A DNA stretch of 64,000 nt from Rutstroemia sp. NJR-2017a BVV2 (taxonomy: Eukaryota; Ascomycota; Leotiomycetes; Helotiales; Rutstroemiaceae), in the NCBI GenBank assembly GCA_002946415.1, contig NJPS01000041.1, forward strand, positions 1-64,000, read 5' to 3'. The notes beneath the pieces were generated by a model. The model did not search any database. It worked only from the letters and a program-made list of their open reading frames with translations, and was not told the DNA's origin. The position numbers and the translations under genes were made by a program. This document shows, piece after piece, positions 42,182-53,365 of this stretch (positions are counted from its first letter, which is position 1; every line of letters begins with the position of its first letter).

Positions 42182-44278
42182 ATGTCAGATCCATCATCTT
42201 CTCCTCCAAGTAAAGACAAACCTCCCATCGTCTACACCTACGACAACCTCACCGGCTGGAAAAGCGTCCGTCCTTTACGCCCCTTTCGCGGCATCTACCA
42301 CGACATCCGCCGCCGCCTCCCCTACTACATGAGCGACTTCCACGACGCCCTAACCTACCGCACCCTTGCCAGCAGCATTCGAATGTACTTCGTCAAGTGA
42401 GTCCCACGACCAACCACTCTCTCCCGTCCCCCACCACAGCACATCACCAACCCCGGGCCTAACACCCCCCAGCATCCTCCCCGCCATCGCCTACAGCCTC
42501 GACATGTACCGGCGCACCGGATCATTCTACGGCATCAACGAAGGCCTATTCTCCTCCGCGCTCGCCGCTATAATCTTCAGCCTACTCAGCGCACAGCCCC
42601 TCACCATCGTTGGCGTCACAGGATTGATATCGTTATTCAACTACACCATCTTCGATATCGTGACTCCTTATGCCCCTGCTATTTACCCCAACTTCATGTG
42701 CTGGACCGCGATCTGGGCTGCCGTTTTCCATTGGATTGCTGCCGTGTGTAATCTGTGCGACTATATGCGGTATGTAACGGATTTTTCGTCCGAGTCGTTT
42801 GGGGCGTATGTGGGGATTATTTATTGTAGTAAGTGTGCTGGGCTTGAGAAGTCGGTTTTCTGTGACGTATGTGCTAATGGTAGCAGTTAAAGGAGTCGAG
42901 GAATTGACCAACGAGTTTTCTACATCTGGCGCGACAGCAGGCTTTACGAGCTGCGTGATTGCTATACTGTATTTTCTCACCATTTACTTCTTGGAGAAAC
43001 TGGGCTCTAGCACGGTCTGTCGGTCGTGGTTTCGTGGGATGTTGGCGGATTATGCTTATGTGGTATGTAGCCGACCTCGCTGTTTTTACCAACCCGATCT
43101 AACGACTTTCAGATTGGAACCATCTTCTGGGTAGGATTCTCGCACATCCCCGGGAATATTAAACAAGCACATATATCTTTCGTCCCGATTAGTAGGGCTT
43201 TCTACCCCACTCAGCCGCGCGGGTGGTTGATCCATTTCTGGGATTTGGAGGTAAAATGGATCTTTGCGGCACTGCCGTTTGGATTTTTGGTTATGTTACT
43301 ATTTTATTATGATCATGTAAGTGATTAGCCCGATGTTATACATCTACAGTGTACTGACTATCATAGAATATCAGCAGTCTCACGGCACAAGCAAGACAAT
43401 ATCCCCTAAAGAAGCCTGCTGGTTTCCACTGGGACTTCTTCCTCCTTGGCTGTACCACATTTCTAGCCGGTATCGTCGGAATTCCACTACCCAATGGACT
43501 GGTTCCTCAAGTTCGCAACCCACTCGGACACACACAATAGACACCAGCTAACCAAAACAGGCTCCCGTCCACACAGACTCCCTCACCATCTACGAAACCG
43601 ACCTCCGAATCATCACCACCGATGAAGGCGAGGGCGCTGAGATCCGCCGTCCCATAATCAAAGCTATAGCTGTTGTCGAGCAGCGAGTCTCGCATTTATT
43701 AATGGGCCTAGCAATCATCGGTACTATGACCGGTCCGCTTCTAATCGTCCTGCGTACCATGCCGACCGCCGTATTCGCAGGAGTCTTCTTTGTCGTCGGG
43801 TGGGGATCGATTGAATCCAACGGGATCCTGCAGAAGACAATCTTCTTGCTCAGGGAAGAGCGGTTCGTTCAACGAGACGAGCCGCTTCTGCAAGTAAAGC
43901 GGGGAAAGATAGTATTGTATATTGCTTGCCAGATGATCGGAGTAACCGCTTGCGTGGCCATTTCTCAAACTATTGCTGCTATAGGTGACCTGGCCTCTGT
44001 CGTTGACTCCTTGATTCGCAAACTAACCTGGAACAGGCTTCCCCATCTTGATTATCGCTCTCATTCCGTGTCGAGTTTGGATAATTCCCAAGTGGTTTAG
44101 TCAAGATGAACTGAATATCTTGGATGATTTGACTGCGAATAATAGCGCTGTGCTGGCTAGTTTAGGTGGACCTCCGCGGTTCATGAATCAGGTGACAGAG
44201 AATTATGGATTAGAGCGAAGGTACATGGAACAGAGAGGAGGATTGGCTCGTCAGCGGGAGGGAAGTATTCATCGATAG
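42182..44278 (+). CDS. bor1: Bor1-type anion (borate/bicarbonate) transporter, SLC4 family
   Basis: Exons 42182-42396, 42473-42828, 42887-43062, 43113-43316, 43367-43510, 43561-43984 and 44037-44278 give 586 residues, close to yeast Bor1 (576). It is an SLC4/HCO3-transporter-family membrane protein; yeast Bor1 exports borate at the plasma membrane. Visible hallmarks: an N-terminal cytosolic RPFRGIYHDIRRRLPYY segment; NILPAIAYSLDMYRRTGSFY; the family signature QPLTIVGVTGLISLFNYTIF; HFWDLEVKWIFAALPFGFLV; HWDFFLLGCTTFLAGIVGIP followed by NGLVPQAPVHTDSL; and the C-terminal RPIIKAIAVVEQRVSHLLMG. All seven exons join without frame loss and each adds family sequence. Start ATG 42182 is preceded by a normal leader. 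Two donors are weak (GTTCGC after 43510, GTGACC after 43984), but their joins give the expected protein. Confidence 0.93.
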
Positions 44279-45030
44279 TTGTGCTTGATTGGCGTTTGCT
44301 GTTCATCGATATCATTGTTGTGTATATCCTCATATAGATGACTCCGGATGAGGTGTAGGATATACATCCCACTTCGAGCTCCTCATAGAACATTGTGGGA
44401 GTTAAAAGCTGCGGATAGTGTTCAGGTGGGCGAGACGCCACAATCGAATTCATCGTGTAGTGAGAAAAGATTCGGGTGTTATTAGGGGCTAATCTTGGTT
44501 TCTGGGTCAGTGGTACACAATTCTGGGTCGGGGACAGACATTTCTATGGCGGGTTGAGGGGACGACTAGGCATATTTGGTGTATATGAATACCATAGTAG
44601 CATGTTGGAAATCACATGATGAAAATCCTCTTTCCATTTTATTAATGGAGCACGCACGGAGGTACCCCAGGGAGCCATTGCCCTCTCATGCGCACATGCA
44701 CACATATAGGAGGAAGTTGCAAGAAGATTGTATGGCGAAAGGTCATGTGACGAAAAGGAAATGAGTTAGAAAGCGGTAACAACAAATTCTTTCCGCAAAA
44801 AGTGAGTCGCTGGTCGAAGCAGCAGCAGGGAGTGGTGGATGTAAGGATGTGATCGATTTGATTAGGCTGGCGACGAAGCTCCCGCAATGTAATATTGAAT
44901 TGATCCGAATGATTGAAAGAATGATGCTTTGTCCGGGTGCTGACGGATGCAGTATGAGCTCGCAAGAAATTCCTGAATTGCTCCGAAATTACGCAGGTTG
45001 CGATTAACCCAGACTTCCACACCGACCAAA
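44279..45030. other. Convergent intergenic stretch, no supported gene
   Basis: About 750 bp between the 3' ends of bor1 and a 2EXR gene. No repeat, RNA gene or coding sequence is recognisable. Confidence 0.6.
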
Positions 45031-45957
45031 TCAAATGATATACGCCCTGTTTTTTTCGAGAGGTCCTAAGTTTTGGGGCTCCGCTGGCTCGTTGTTTATG
45101 ACAAAATATGCAAGTCTCATCTCCGGCATATTTTCAACCCCTCCTGCGGTCTTCCTATTTTCGAGAATCTGGCTCAACCACGTGGCAGGATAATATGTCT
45201 CTCGCGGGACTCCTTCCCATGATAACTTGAGAAACTTGATGTCAACAGCTCCCATGAATACTTGTAAGTACGGCCCAGAGAATCCAGGTATGTCGAAGTC
45301 TTTCCAAATCTTTTCTTCCTCGGCGTTAAATTCAAAAAATATGACTTCATCAATTGATGATCTTTCTGGATAGATCAGATCCAAATTCTCATCTCCTGCG
45401 TCAGGATCGAATAGATCAAGATGATCCGCGACCACATCTTCTCTCTCGTGGAGGCAGTTGTAAGCTAACCGCTTGAGTTTTTTCGTTGTCAAGAGCTCTT
45501 TGAACATGGTGACACCATTGTGTGGAGCAGACGTATAGTTATGCAAAAACCAAAATTGATGTGGTCGAACGATGACAAGTCGATCGTTGGCCCAATTGAT
45601 ATAAATACGAGGAGGTGCAGAGTAGTTGTAATTGGCTAGCCCGTAGACAAATTTGACTCCAAAAGATAGATCGTAATATTTGAGTCCTTCGGCGCGTGCC
45701 TCGCGAGACGCGTGTAGAATAGGAGGGTGCGAGGTGCCTGAGTGATATTTATATATGACTGGATATTCGTGGACATCCTCTGAGTCATCAAGAACCTCAG
45801 GATGAACCACGTCAATTTCGAGAGCAACATTGCGGATGGTTGTGAAGCAGCAAATTCCCCATATTTGGAGCCGAATCTCGACAGGCAGGTCAGAGAATCG
45901 ATGGAAAGTCTGGCAGGTTGCCGACTGTTCGCTGTCGCTGTCGTTGACTGAGGTCAT
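45031..45957 (-). CDS. 2EXR-domain protein (paralog 3)
   Basis: A single exon of 308 residues. After about 18 acidic and serine-rich residues the 2EXR domain begins FHRFSDLPVEIRLQIWGICC. Both E-x-R motifs are intact: E-I-R, then E-A-R in HASREARAEGLKYYDLSFG. PPRIYINWANDRLVIVRPHQFW matches the same block in the product of 31897-32943, its closest relative in the window. The C-terminal half is acidic and probably globular. No catalytic residues are visible and the function is unknown. Start ATG 45957 is well placed. Confidence 0.86.
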   Translation of the reverse strand: MTSVNDSDSEQSATCQTFHRFSDLPVEIRLQIWGICCFTTIRNVALEIDVVHPEVLDDSEDVHEYPVIYKYHSGTSHPPILHASREARAEGLKYYDLSFGVKFVYGLANYNYSAPPRIYINWANDRLVIVRPHQFWFLHNYTSAPHNGVTMFKELLTTKKLKRLAYNCLHEREDVVADHLDLFDPDAGDENLDLIYPERSSIDEVIFFEFNAEEEKIWKDFDIPGFSGPYLQVFMGAVDIKFLKLSWEGVPRETYYPATWLSQILENRKTAGGVENMPEMRLAYFVINNEPAEPQNLGPLEKNRAYII

Positions 45958-47517
45958 TCCGAATCAAAGTCGAACCTGGTACTCACGTCGACAAGGAATC
46001 ACTTGCCAATGAATGTTGTCCTCACAATTTATGCAAAAGTTTCCCAGGAATTACGGACCGAACGCGAAGAGGTATGCGCGATGCACGTGAAATTACGTCA
46101 TCAAGTAATTTAATTCCACTTTGGTGCACCGGTGACCTAAATTTCCTCAGTCGCGACGTCCATCAATATGAATCCTACTATACGAAGGCGGTTGCTCACT
46201 TATTCGTTTTCAAGACGTAACTTGCCTACATATCAGCTCCGCGCATACCTCCACATACTAAATAGCCCAGGTATCCCATTCGCCGGAATCCCGAAAAACG
46301 CCAACAAACTATTCCGCAACGCCAATTCGGGATATACAGTAGTCACAACAGGTCACAACCCATTGCGTTTCCGCTGGTCAGCCGGGCAGACGTAATCCTA
46401 CGATGATTAAATTGCAGTAGAGAGCATAAGATCCTGCGTTCTTCCCGTTTTCGATCATTGCACATTCATTGGAGTGTTCTCCAACGCATTCCATGATTTT
46501 TGCTCCCAATGATACGGCGGCAATGCGGATGTACTGGAGGGGCTTCAAGTCAACTCCTATATCATTGCAGTCGTGGTACGTAGGTCCTGCTGCTATCGTA
46601 GATCATCTCGCCCATGAGGAGTTAGGATGGCTGGGATCGAGGTAAGATGGATGTATAAAGTATGTAGGATCAGTGACCAGGCGAAACTCTTTCGGGTCGG
46701 AGATAAACAATCATACTCCTGCCCTGCGGTCAAACATCCACGCCAGATTTCGAACACGAATGGACCAAAGACACGGAACGAGACCGAGCGCGAGACGTGC
46801 AGAGCCGATTGAAGCCAGGCTTACCCCGCCTGATGAATGCTTGAATGGATGACGGATATAATCATCAGGGTCCGCTAGGGCCTGTCGCATTCGCTCATAT
46901 TATCCACTGAGGGATGGCTTCAATACACCGCGACGCTTAATGTCAATTCCGCGAATATGCAATGCTAACTCCGAGCTCCAATCATATCCGGTCGAAGCTT
47001 ATCAGATCATCAGATTGCAAACCCCATGTATCCATGCACCAGTTAAAATGTCTCCACGCTCAACTGCACGACTAAAATGCATACAGAGCTGTCACTAATG
47101 CAAGTATACGTACTCATTTACGCCCGGTGTCGTTTGCTCCTATACTTATGTTGATTGAGTGAGTCACGGAAGGTGAGACTTGATTTTGTTACTGTAATGC
47201 AATTGGTTGCAGCGTGTATGACTTCTACAGATATCGTACGAAACCGGGCGGAAAGTGGCATCCCGTCGTGGGTTTTGCGGAGCCTCGTCCTGTCTGCGTC
47301 AGCTCAATGAGTATTGCACTGATAGTTGGGCCATGAGGGGAAGCTGCTGCCTAGAGTTCGATAGATAGGGATTGTTGTAGGAAGTTTTCTATAAGATCTG
47401 CTACCGTTCCTCGTTCTCCACCTCACATCTACTCCTCCATCAACGCTCTAAGAACATTATTCATACCACCACCCTAATACACTCAATCATTTTCCGCCTA
47501 CAAGAATAACTGCCAGA
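45958..47517. other. Divergent intergenic stretch, 1.56 kb
   Basis: This lies between the divergent 2EXR and O-methyltransferase genes. It contains a small arginine-rich frame at 46168-46395 and a CRE-like TTACGTCA at 46093-46100, about 135 bp from ATG 45957. A TATAA near 47390 lies about 130 bp before the O-methyltransferase ATG. Nothing else is recognisable. Confidence 0.5.
46168..46395 (+). CDS. Small basic hypothetical ORF (75 residues), uncertain
   Basis: A 75-codon frame from ATG 46168. The product is rich in Arg, Asn, Tyr and Pro. The first 25 residues (basic, with no acidic residue) would suit a mitochondrial presequence. No family is recognised and neighbouring sequence offers no clear extra exon. 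It could be a real small protein or a chance frame within a 1.5-kb intergenic region. Confidence 0.3.
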   Translation: MNPTIRRRLLTYSFSRRNLPTYQLRAYLHILNSPGIPFAGIPKNANKLFRNANSGYTVVTTGHNPLRFRWSAGQT

Positions 47518-48261
47518 ATGTCTTCCCACGATTCCAACATGAGTGGCAGATTTTCCGAGGAAATCTACTCCCGTATGGCTGCCGCGGATAAATACATCTG
47601 CGACAACATCGTCCCCCAAGACCAAGCTCTCACGTCCGCTCTCCAAGCCAACGCAGCCGCTGAACTAGACAGCATCGACGTCGCACCCAACCAAGGGAAG
47701 CTCTTCTACCTATTCGCCAAGATGATCTCCGCAAAGAACATCCTCGAAGTCGGAACCCTAGGCGGCTATTCCGCCATCTGGTTCGCCAAGGCCCTCCCCG
47801 CGGACGGCAAACTCGTCACCCTGGAGCTCGAACCCAAGCATGCGCAGGTCGCCGAATCCAACATCAAGAACGCGGGATTCGAAGATAAAGTGCAGGTGCG
47901 CGTGGGTCCTGCATTGGAGACGCTAAAGAAGATGGAAGGGGAAGAGTGGGGAGTGGGGAAGGAGAATGGTCCGTTTGATTTGGTGTTTATTGATGCGGAT
48001 AAAGAGCAGAATTGGGAGTATGTGGATCAGGCTTTGAAGTTCTCCAGAGTGGGGACGGTGATTGTGGTTGATAATGTGGGTAGGAAGGGGAGGATTGCAG
48101 ATCCGGGGTTCACGGAGGGGGATGCCGGGAGCGCGGTGGTGGGGACGAGGAGGATGTTTGAGATGATGGGGAAGGATAGGAGACTTGATGCGTCGGCGGT
48201 TCAAACGGTTGGCAGCAAGAGCTGGGATGGATTTGCGTTGGCTCTTGTTGTGGAGTTGTGA
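47518..48261 (+). CDS. Class I (caffeoyl-CoA-type) O-methyltransferase
   Basis: A single exon of 247 residues, close to the typical length for PF01596 enzymes. These cation-dependent, SAM-using enzymes methylate catechol-like hydroxyls. Seen in order: MAAADKYICDNI and QDQALTSALQANAAAELD in the N-terminal helices; SAM motif ILEVGTLGGYSAIWFAKAL; VTLELEPKHAQVAESNI; the metal- and substrate-site segment DLVFIDADKEQNWEYVDQAL; and VIVVDNVGRKGRI, carrying the second metal-binding Asp/Asn pair. The end (WDGFALALVVEL) is the usual barrel strand. ATG 47518 has a good context (CCAGAATGTC). A Zn2Cys6 regulator converges from 50938, but no linked pathway genes are visible, so the substrate is unknown. Confidence 0.92.
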   Translation: MSSHDSNMSGRFSEEIYSRMAAADKYICDNIVPQDQALTSALQANAAAELDSIDVAPNQGKLFYLFAKMISAKNILEVGTLGGYSAIWFAKALPADGKLVTLELEPKHAQVAESNIKNAGFEDKVQVRVGPALETLKKMEGEEWGVGKENGPFDLVFIDADKEQNWEYVDQALKFSRVGTVIVVDNVGRKGRIADPGFTEGDAGSAVVGTRRMFEMMGKDRRLDASAVQTVGSKSWDGFALALVVEL

Positions 48262-49668
48262 GGTGATACTGATGGGTTTCTGCTGGGTTAGTTCATACAG
48301 GAAGGGCTGTGATTGCAGGACTGCAGGGCTGGTCGGCAAAAGCTGGTCATATCGAGACGGAGTCAGCATCTCGCTTTCACATCGCTTCCTCGCATTTGGA
48401 TTTGCATTCTGCTTCTTCGATTTCTTTTTCTTTAGCAGCACGCGGATTTTGTGTAAAAGGAATGTGGATATGCAGAAGTAAGAAGTTTGCTGATTCTCAA
48501 ACGCTGTAGTTCAAGTAAATACAAACAGCTTTATACATAACTTTACCAAGTATCAGGCGCGTGCGTTACGTTCCGAAGAGTTACTTCTTCAGGAGAATTT
48601 CTCTTGCAGTTCTCTCAGATGCCCGCTCTATTCCTGCCCGGATTCTGACCATCAAGCCCCCAGACTGCCATCACAGTGAGAGCCCGCCCAAACTCAGCAT
48701 CAAAGGAGGTCTCGTCTACTTAGCAGCCAAGAAAATCACCAGATATAGTATATTCTCAGCCCAACCTTATCCGTCAACTATTTCTCCATCTAAATCTCGC
48801 CGGAATGGATTAATGCCGGAACAATCAACCATAACTACCCTTCACAATAGAATCGCAGAGAATACCCAGACAAATGCTTCCCCGAGATACAGGAGCAGAT
48901 ATCAGGATTAGTGTCCACTGCAGACTCGGTACCGCGAGCAATGCTGATATGGATCAGAGGACGGACTGCTGAATCGGAATCGCGCGGGTGAGAGGCAGTG
49001 CCAGAAAGGGAGGGACGCCATATCAGACCGTGGGGGCGAAATAGGAGGGTATGGGAATGGAATGGAGGGTTTGAGGGTTTTCTTTTTGGCAACGCGGTTG
49101 TTGTGCTTTGGGTGGTGGGGAGGGTATTCGGCAAGGTAATCAGAGATAGGGACGAATGAGTTGTCCTGGGACAGTACATATCAAGGGGTGGGCAGGTGAT
49201 GAGGCAGTTTTAGAGATTGCGTGAGGGGATTATTGAAAGCTAATTACCCATCTTAGAATTGATATAGAAATATATGGTATCTAGACTGGTTGCTAAGACG
49301 GAGTTGGAAGAATTGGATCCGGTTGTCTGATGGGTTGGATGGGTTGGATGATAGATGTCGGATAGGACATTGCGCTGGGATGTATTCGGCCGGGAATCAG
49401 TTTTTGCCATATCATCGTATAAGAGCTGAGCGCTACTTTCTCGAGATTCGTGTGGTGTATATTAGCTGCATCTCTTTTCAATTAATTTTGACAATGAGAG
49501 ATTGTTCGAGACCCTTCATGATGATGTTGCTCCCGCCAAGCTCAGAAAGTGGATTCTTTTCGCTCCTACCAGAAGGATTGGTCATCGACGTGCCTTTTCG
49601 AGAAATGTCGAAATCTCAGCAGTTTTTGGGTCGGCTTCAGGCCGGTTGTCTCTCTGAAGCGGATGTTC
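48262..49668. other. Convergent intergenic stretch, no supported gene
   Basis: About 1.4 kb between the 3' ends of the O-methyltransferase and Zn2Cys6 genes. Several 60-110-codon frames occur on both strands, but none has a good start together with a domain or splice continuity. Confidence 0.5.
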
Positions 49669-50938
49669 TCATATCTGCATCGCACTTATATTCCTCGCAG
49701 CATACTCCGCAAGTTTCTTCAACGGCCAAGCCATTGCCCACTGCCATTGTTCTGGGAGTATTGACTGAATGCCAAAGACCTCCCGTTCTGCAATTCCCCT
49801 CATCCACCAAGCATTATCCACCGCCTTACACAACGCAAAGAAATGTGCTAGAATGGCCAATGCTCGGGGATTGTTTTCCCGTAATTGCCCACTAAATTTC
49901 GCAGGTGTAATGGTGGGAAATATGTACAGCATACGTCGAATTTCGTAGGGACTGTCGCCATTCTCGATGGCTAAAAGGCAGCGTCCTAGGAAATTGAGGG
50001 CTTGCTTGTAGACACCCTGGATTTCGTCGTCTAATTCTTCTCCCGGAGATCGCCAATTCATCAGATCTATAAATGGTCCGACATAATCTCCTTGTTGAAT
50101 ATCTCTCAAAAACGCAGGCATATCCGGTTTGGCGGTAACAACAGCCCGGACCTTGCTGTGCGGGGGAAGGAGAGGCAGTGTCTGCGTGAACAAGGGGATG
50201 TTTCCGTGAAGCAGAGAAAACAGCTGAAAGGGTGGTGAATACTTCTCATTTTTATGATTTTGCAGAAGTATGAAAGCTGGCAAGGCGATTAAAATTGTAG
50301 ATAGACAGATGGCTTCCGCGTTTTCGGTTGTAATATTCTGTATGACGTGTCGGTGCTTGCTGATCGCCGCATTGAAATATGTACGGTGAACATCAGCCAT
50401 ATCTTCAGACGCGGGGTTGATTTTGAATAGATGGAGAGCTGCAATTGAGATGATAATCTCGAGGAGGAATGCATTGTCGAATGCGAGAATCGGTGCCGTT
50501 GTCACCCAAAGCTCACGGACAGTCACGTCGTGAACGGAGAGGAAGTCTTTTTGGGCTGTTTCGGTACAGAAATGATGCATAAGGCGCATCTCTAATATTC
50601 TCCGTGTCGACGACTCCTGTGAGAGAGTGATGTCAAGTTCCATTGACGGATCAAGGTCATACGGAGGGGTCGGTGAGCCATCTTGGGCTGGCGCTTGTGA
50701 TGGTGTCCGAAGTCGTTTGGGCTCCGGATAAGTACAGGAGATGTTCCGTCGTAGGCATGCTTCACACGCTGGCCTTGTTTCGCTACACTTGTATAGATTA
50801 GAATGCACATTTCATTTGGGACAATCGCTGTTTGCTAGACAATGGTAGTACCTTGACTTTGCGCGCTTTACATGCTATGCAGCCTTGTCGGGATTTTGTA
50901 TGCGATCGCAGTGGTCTTAATGTTGGTGGTGGAGTCAT
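49669..50938 (-). CDS. Zn(II)2Cys6 fungal transcription factor
   Basis: Exons in transcript order 50938-50852 and 50787-49669 give 401 residues. The DNA-binding Zn2Cys6 cluster is split by the intron: GCIACKARKVK on exon 1 and CSETRPACEACLRRNISC on exon 2, giving C-2-C-6-C-6-C-2-C-6-C. It is followed by a basic linker (PKRLRTPSQ). The rest resembles the fungal-specific C-terminal regulatory region (LMHHFCTETAQKDF, FLLEIIISIAALHLFK, NFLGRCLLAIE) and is shorter than average. Such proteins bind CGG-type sites and control metabolic or biosynthetic genes; the target is unknown. Position and convergence with the O-methyltransferase gene suggest but do not prove a link. Start ATG 50938 gives the usual short N terminus before the cluster. 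Confidence 0.92.
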
Positions 50939-51311
50939 GGTGCTTTTCGCAAGTGATGGAAGAAGTTTATCAATATTGCCTGCATTTCCATAAATTTCAA
51001 TAACACAGTAAAGTAAATATCTGAAGGGTTCCGCCGGTCATCCTCGTCCTCGACCCAAGTTTCTACTCTCCAGCGGTGCCAAGCCACTAATGTGTCGCCC
51101 CTATCGCGTGGAACCACATCACGTGCAACGAGCTTCGAACCTCATTTGTGAATCGTGATGACCATAAGCATATTCTTTTCCCTCCAATTTTCGCATCTTA
51201 GTCTCCGCCAGCCTCCCCATTCCGCCGACTTATTGCATATGGTTTTTTTTTGGTTTTTTTCGTCTTAATCCAATTCCATCGTCGACAGTCCAGACCTTGG
51301 AGGCTTATGAC
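50939..51311. promoter_or_regulatory. Promoter side of the Zn2Cys6 gene
   Basis: This 373-bp gap lies upstream of the minus-strand factor gene and downstream of the next minus-strand gene. It contains a T-rich run around 51243-51260. I identified no specific binding site. Confidence 0.45.
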
Positions 51312-52372
51312 TCATGAGCACGGCGGATTGTTGCTCTCTTGCACGTAGGACCAGTGAGCAATATACTCAATGCCCGGGGTGTCTCTCCCGTAGCAGTACT
51401 TTTGTAAGCTCACAACTTGAATCTTGAGTTTGTCTCCTCCTTCTGATCTGTCATCAATATGTTAGAGAATGAATACGCAGAATTTGGATTGGCAACTTAC
51501 TCTCGTACTCTCTTCAAGATATCAAGGAACCAGGGGTCGTCGATGTTCTTTTCATCAACGGGTTCAGGCGCGAGGCAAGTTCGGCGAGGACCAAGAACAT
51601 CTACAAAGTATTCTTTGGGCCCATACGTGAAAGATAAAATCTTTAACGCATTAAACAGTCGCAACCCGCGATGTATCAGCATACTCGCCAATTCCGGATG
51701 CAGAGTAAACCCCTCCTGCATGAATTCATACGGCAAGACAATATGCTCTACCTTTTTCCTCAGGTCAGCTGTTCGCTCGATCTCCTCCCGATTCACAGGA
51801 CGCTTAGGCATAAGGAACCGCAAGTTAGTGTATATATCCCAACCGTCGATTAGCAATGCATCGACTGCCAGGTTTGCATATAGACCAGGAACTCCGAATA
51901 CCTCACGAGATCTAACTGTAAGTGAGGACCTGGACAGCCGGCATAGCTGCAAGCCGACCTCGAATTCTCTGTTCGCGAACCACGTCGGCCTATCTGGTTG
52001 ACTTCCAATCTTGAGATGGATTATTCGTGGACCCCTATGCTCCCAGAGTTGGAAAACCATCAGTTGTATCTCTGGCGGAAAACGACTGAAGAAATAGAAT
52101 GTAGGATTAGCTTTGAGCCAATTATCCCATTCCCACAATCGCAGCATTTCTATGAGCTTCTCTCTATCATCCGGTAGCTTGGAGCCAGTCGAAAGCATCC
52201 CACGCTGACGCAACTCTCTTCGAAGGGATCGACGAGACATGTCTGAAAATAGCACTGTCTTGTCGGTTGATGCATTTCGCCCCTCTCGGGTTGCGGATTG
52301 TCGGGTGTCAGATTCTGTCGACACGATCCTGCCGTTCCGCAAGGTTCTTGAGCTTGTTCTTTGTAATGACAT
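51312..52372 (-). CDS. 2EXR-family protein with SAP-like N-terminal region (paralog 4)
   Basis: Exons in transcript order 52372-51501 and 51447-51312 give 335 residues. Residues about 43-80 (SRRSLRRELRQRGMLSTGSK, then REKLIEMLRLWEW) resemble a SAP helix-extended loop-helix motif, often used to bind DNA or chromatin. Next comes a 2EXR-like domain (FYFFSRFPPEIQLMVFQLWE). Its first E-x-R reads E-I-Q, and the second is not recognisable. The intron (53 nt, GTAAGT, CTAAC branch, CAG acceptor) removes an early stop. Exon 2 adds 45 residues with folded-looking sequence (KIQVVSLQKYCYGRDTPGIE). Without this splice the protein would end at 291 residues. Function unknown; the SAP-like call is tentative. 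Confidence 0.78.
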
Positions 52373-53365
52373 GGCTGCTAGATTGGCGATGTTTTGTTGA
52401 AAGTGATGTCGTTGAGGCGAATGATGAATAGTTTATTCAGTAGTGCTCGGTATCGCATCAAGGCATACGATGATGAAGCAGCAGCTATCATGCAGTGGAC
52501 GACAGGATTTGGAAGACTAGTCGACGAGAAATCAAACAATAAAGTGACAACGATGAATCCGTAACGTTAGGAGAAAGGGAGTCAAAAAATTTCCACAACG
52601 CGAAATAGGAAGTGTTCTGTTGAGAAGCAAACTGAAAGGGTGAGGTGTAAATCAAGTGAAGAATGGAAAAACAGAAAAGACTAGATTTATATACTCTAGG
52701 CCATGAGTGAGTGAATGCTTTAGTCGCTTGTAATACCTACTCAATCCTATAGTAGTTTATCTACGGAAGTCAAGTGGCATCCTTCACTAGGTCGTACAGG
52801 ACTAGGCAGGACTGTTCAATTTCCTGTTAGCACAGCAACTGAAACATTTTGTTCGTTAAACTTCTATTTTCATGGTGTAGCAAGTGCATCGTTCACCTAG
52901 ACCAATAATCTATACAGGATACATTGTTTAAGTAGGAAACCTAGGCGAATAATAAATGCAATCATACAAGAAAGCAATGTGACTCCGCATCTTTGTTCTC
53001 TCTTTAGTGATTCAGTGATGTACACTAAGGTGAAGCCTCTTTTTAGAAGAAACCAACTCACCTCCTCCGAACCCTCATAGCCTAAACCCCCTCTATTTAG
53101 AGCCTGCAAAACCCCCCTCCTCAACTTTTTATACCTCACACATTTCGTGAAAGCTCGATATCCTTGAGGAGCTAGGCTTCCATCAGCCCGTCACATCTAT
53201 TTCCTAGATATTTGCCGAGCCTATTTAAGATTACATCCCTTTTCGCAACCATACTGAGCTTCCGTTCGGCTGGGTTCGATATTTGCAGCAGGTCTTGCGG
53301 TGCTTACTTCACATACTTCACTTCACATAAGTGATCAGCGCAATCAGACCGGCAAATCTGCCAGA
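52373..53365. other. Divergent intergenic stretch between two 2EXR genes
   Basis: About 990 bp of AT-rich sequence with no supported gene. It must hold the promoters of the two flanking genes. Frames here are short and lack domains. Confidence 0.6.

Noticed and set aside
49290..49895. 201-codon plus-strand frame at the 3' end of the Zn2Cys6 gene
   Set aside because: It overlaps the real gene on the opposite strand and has no domain.
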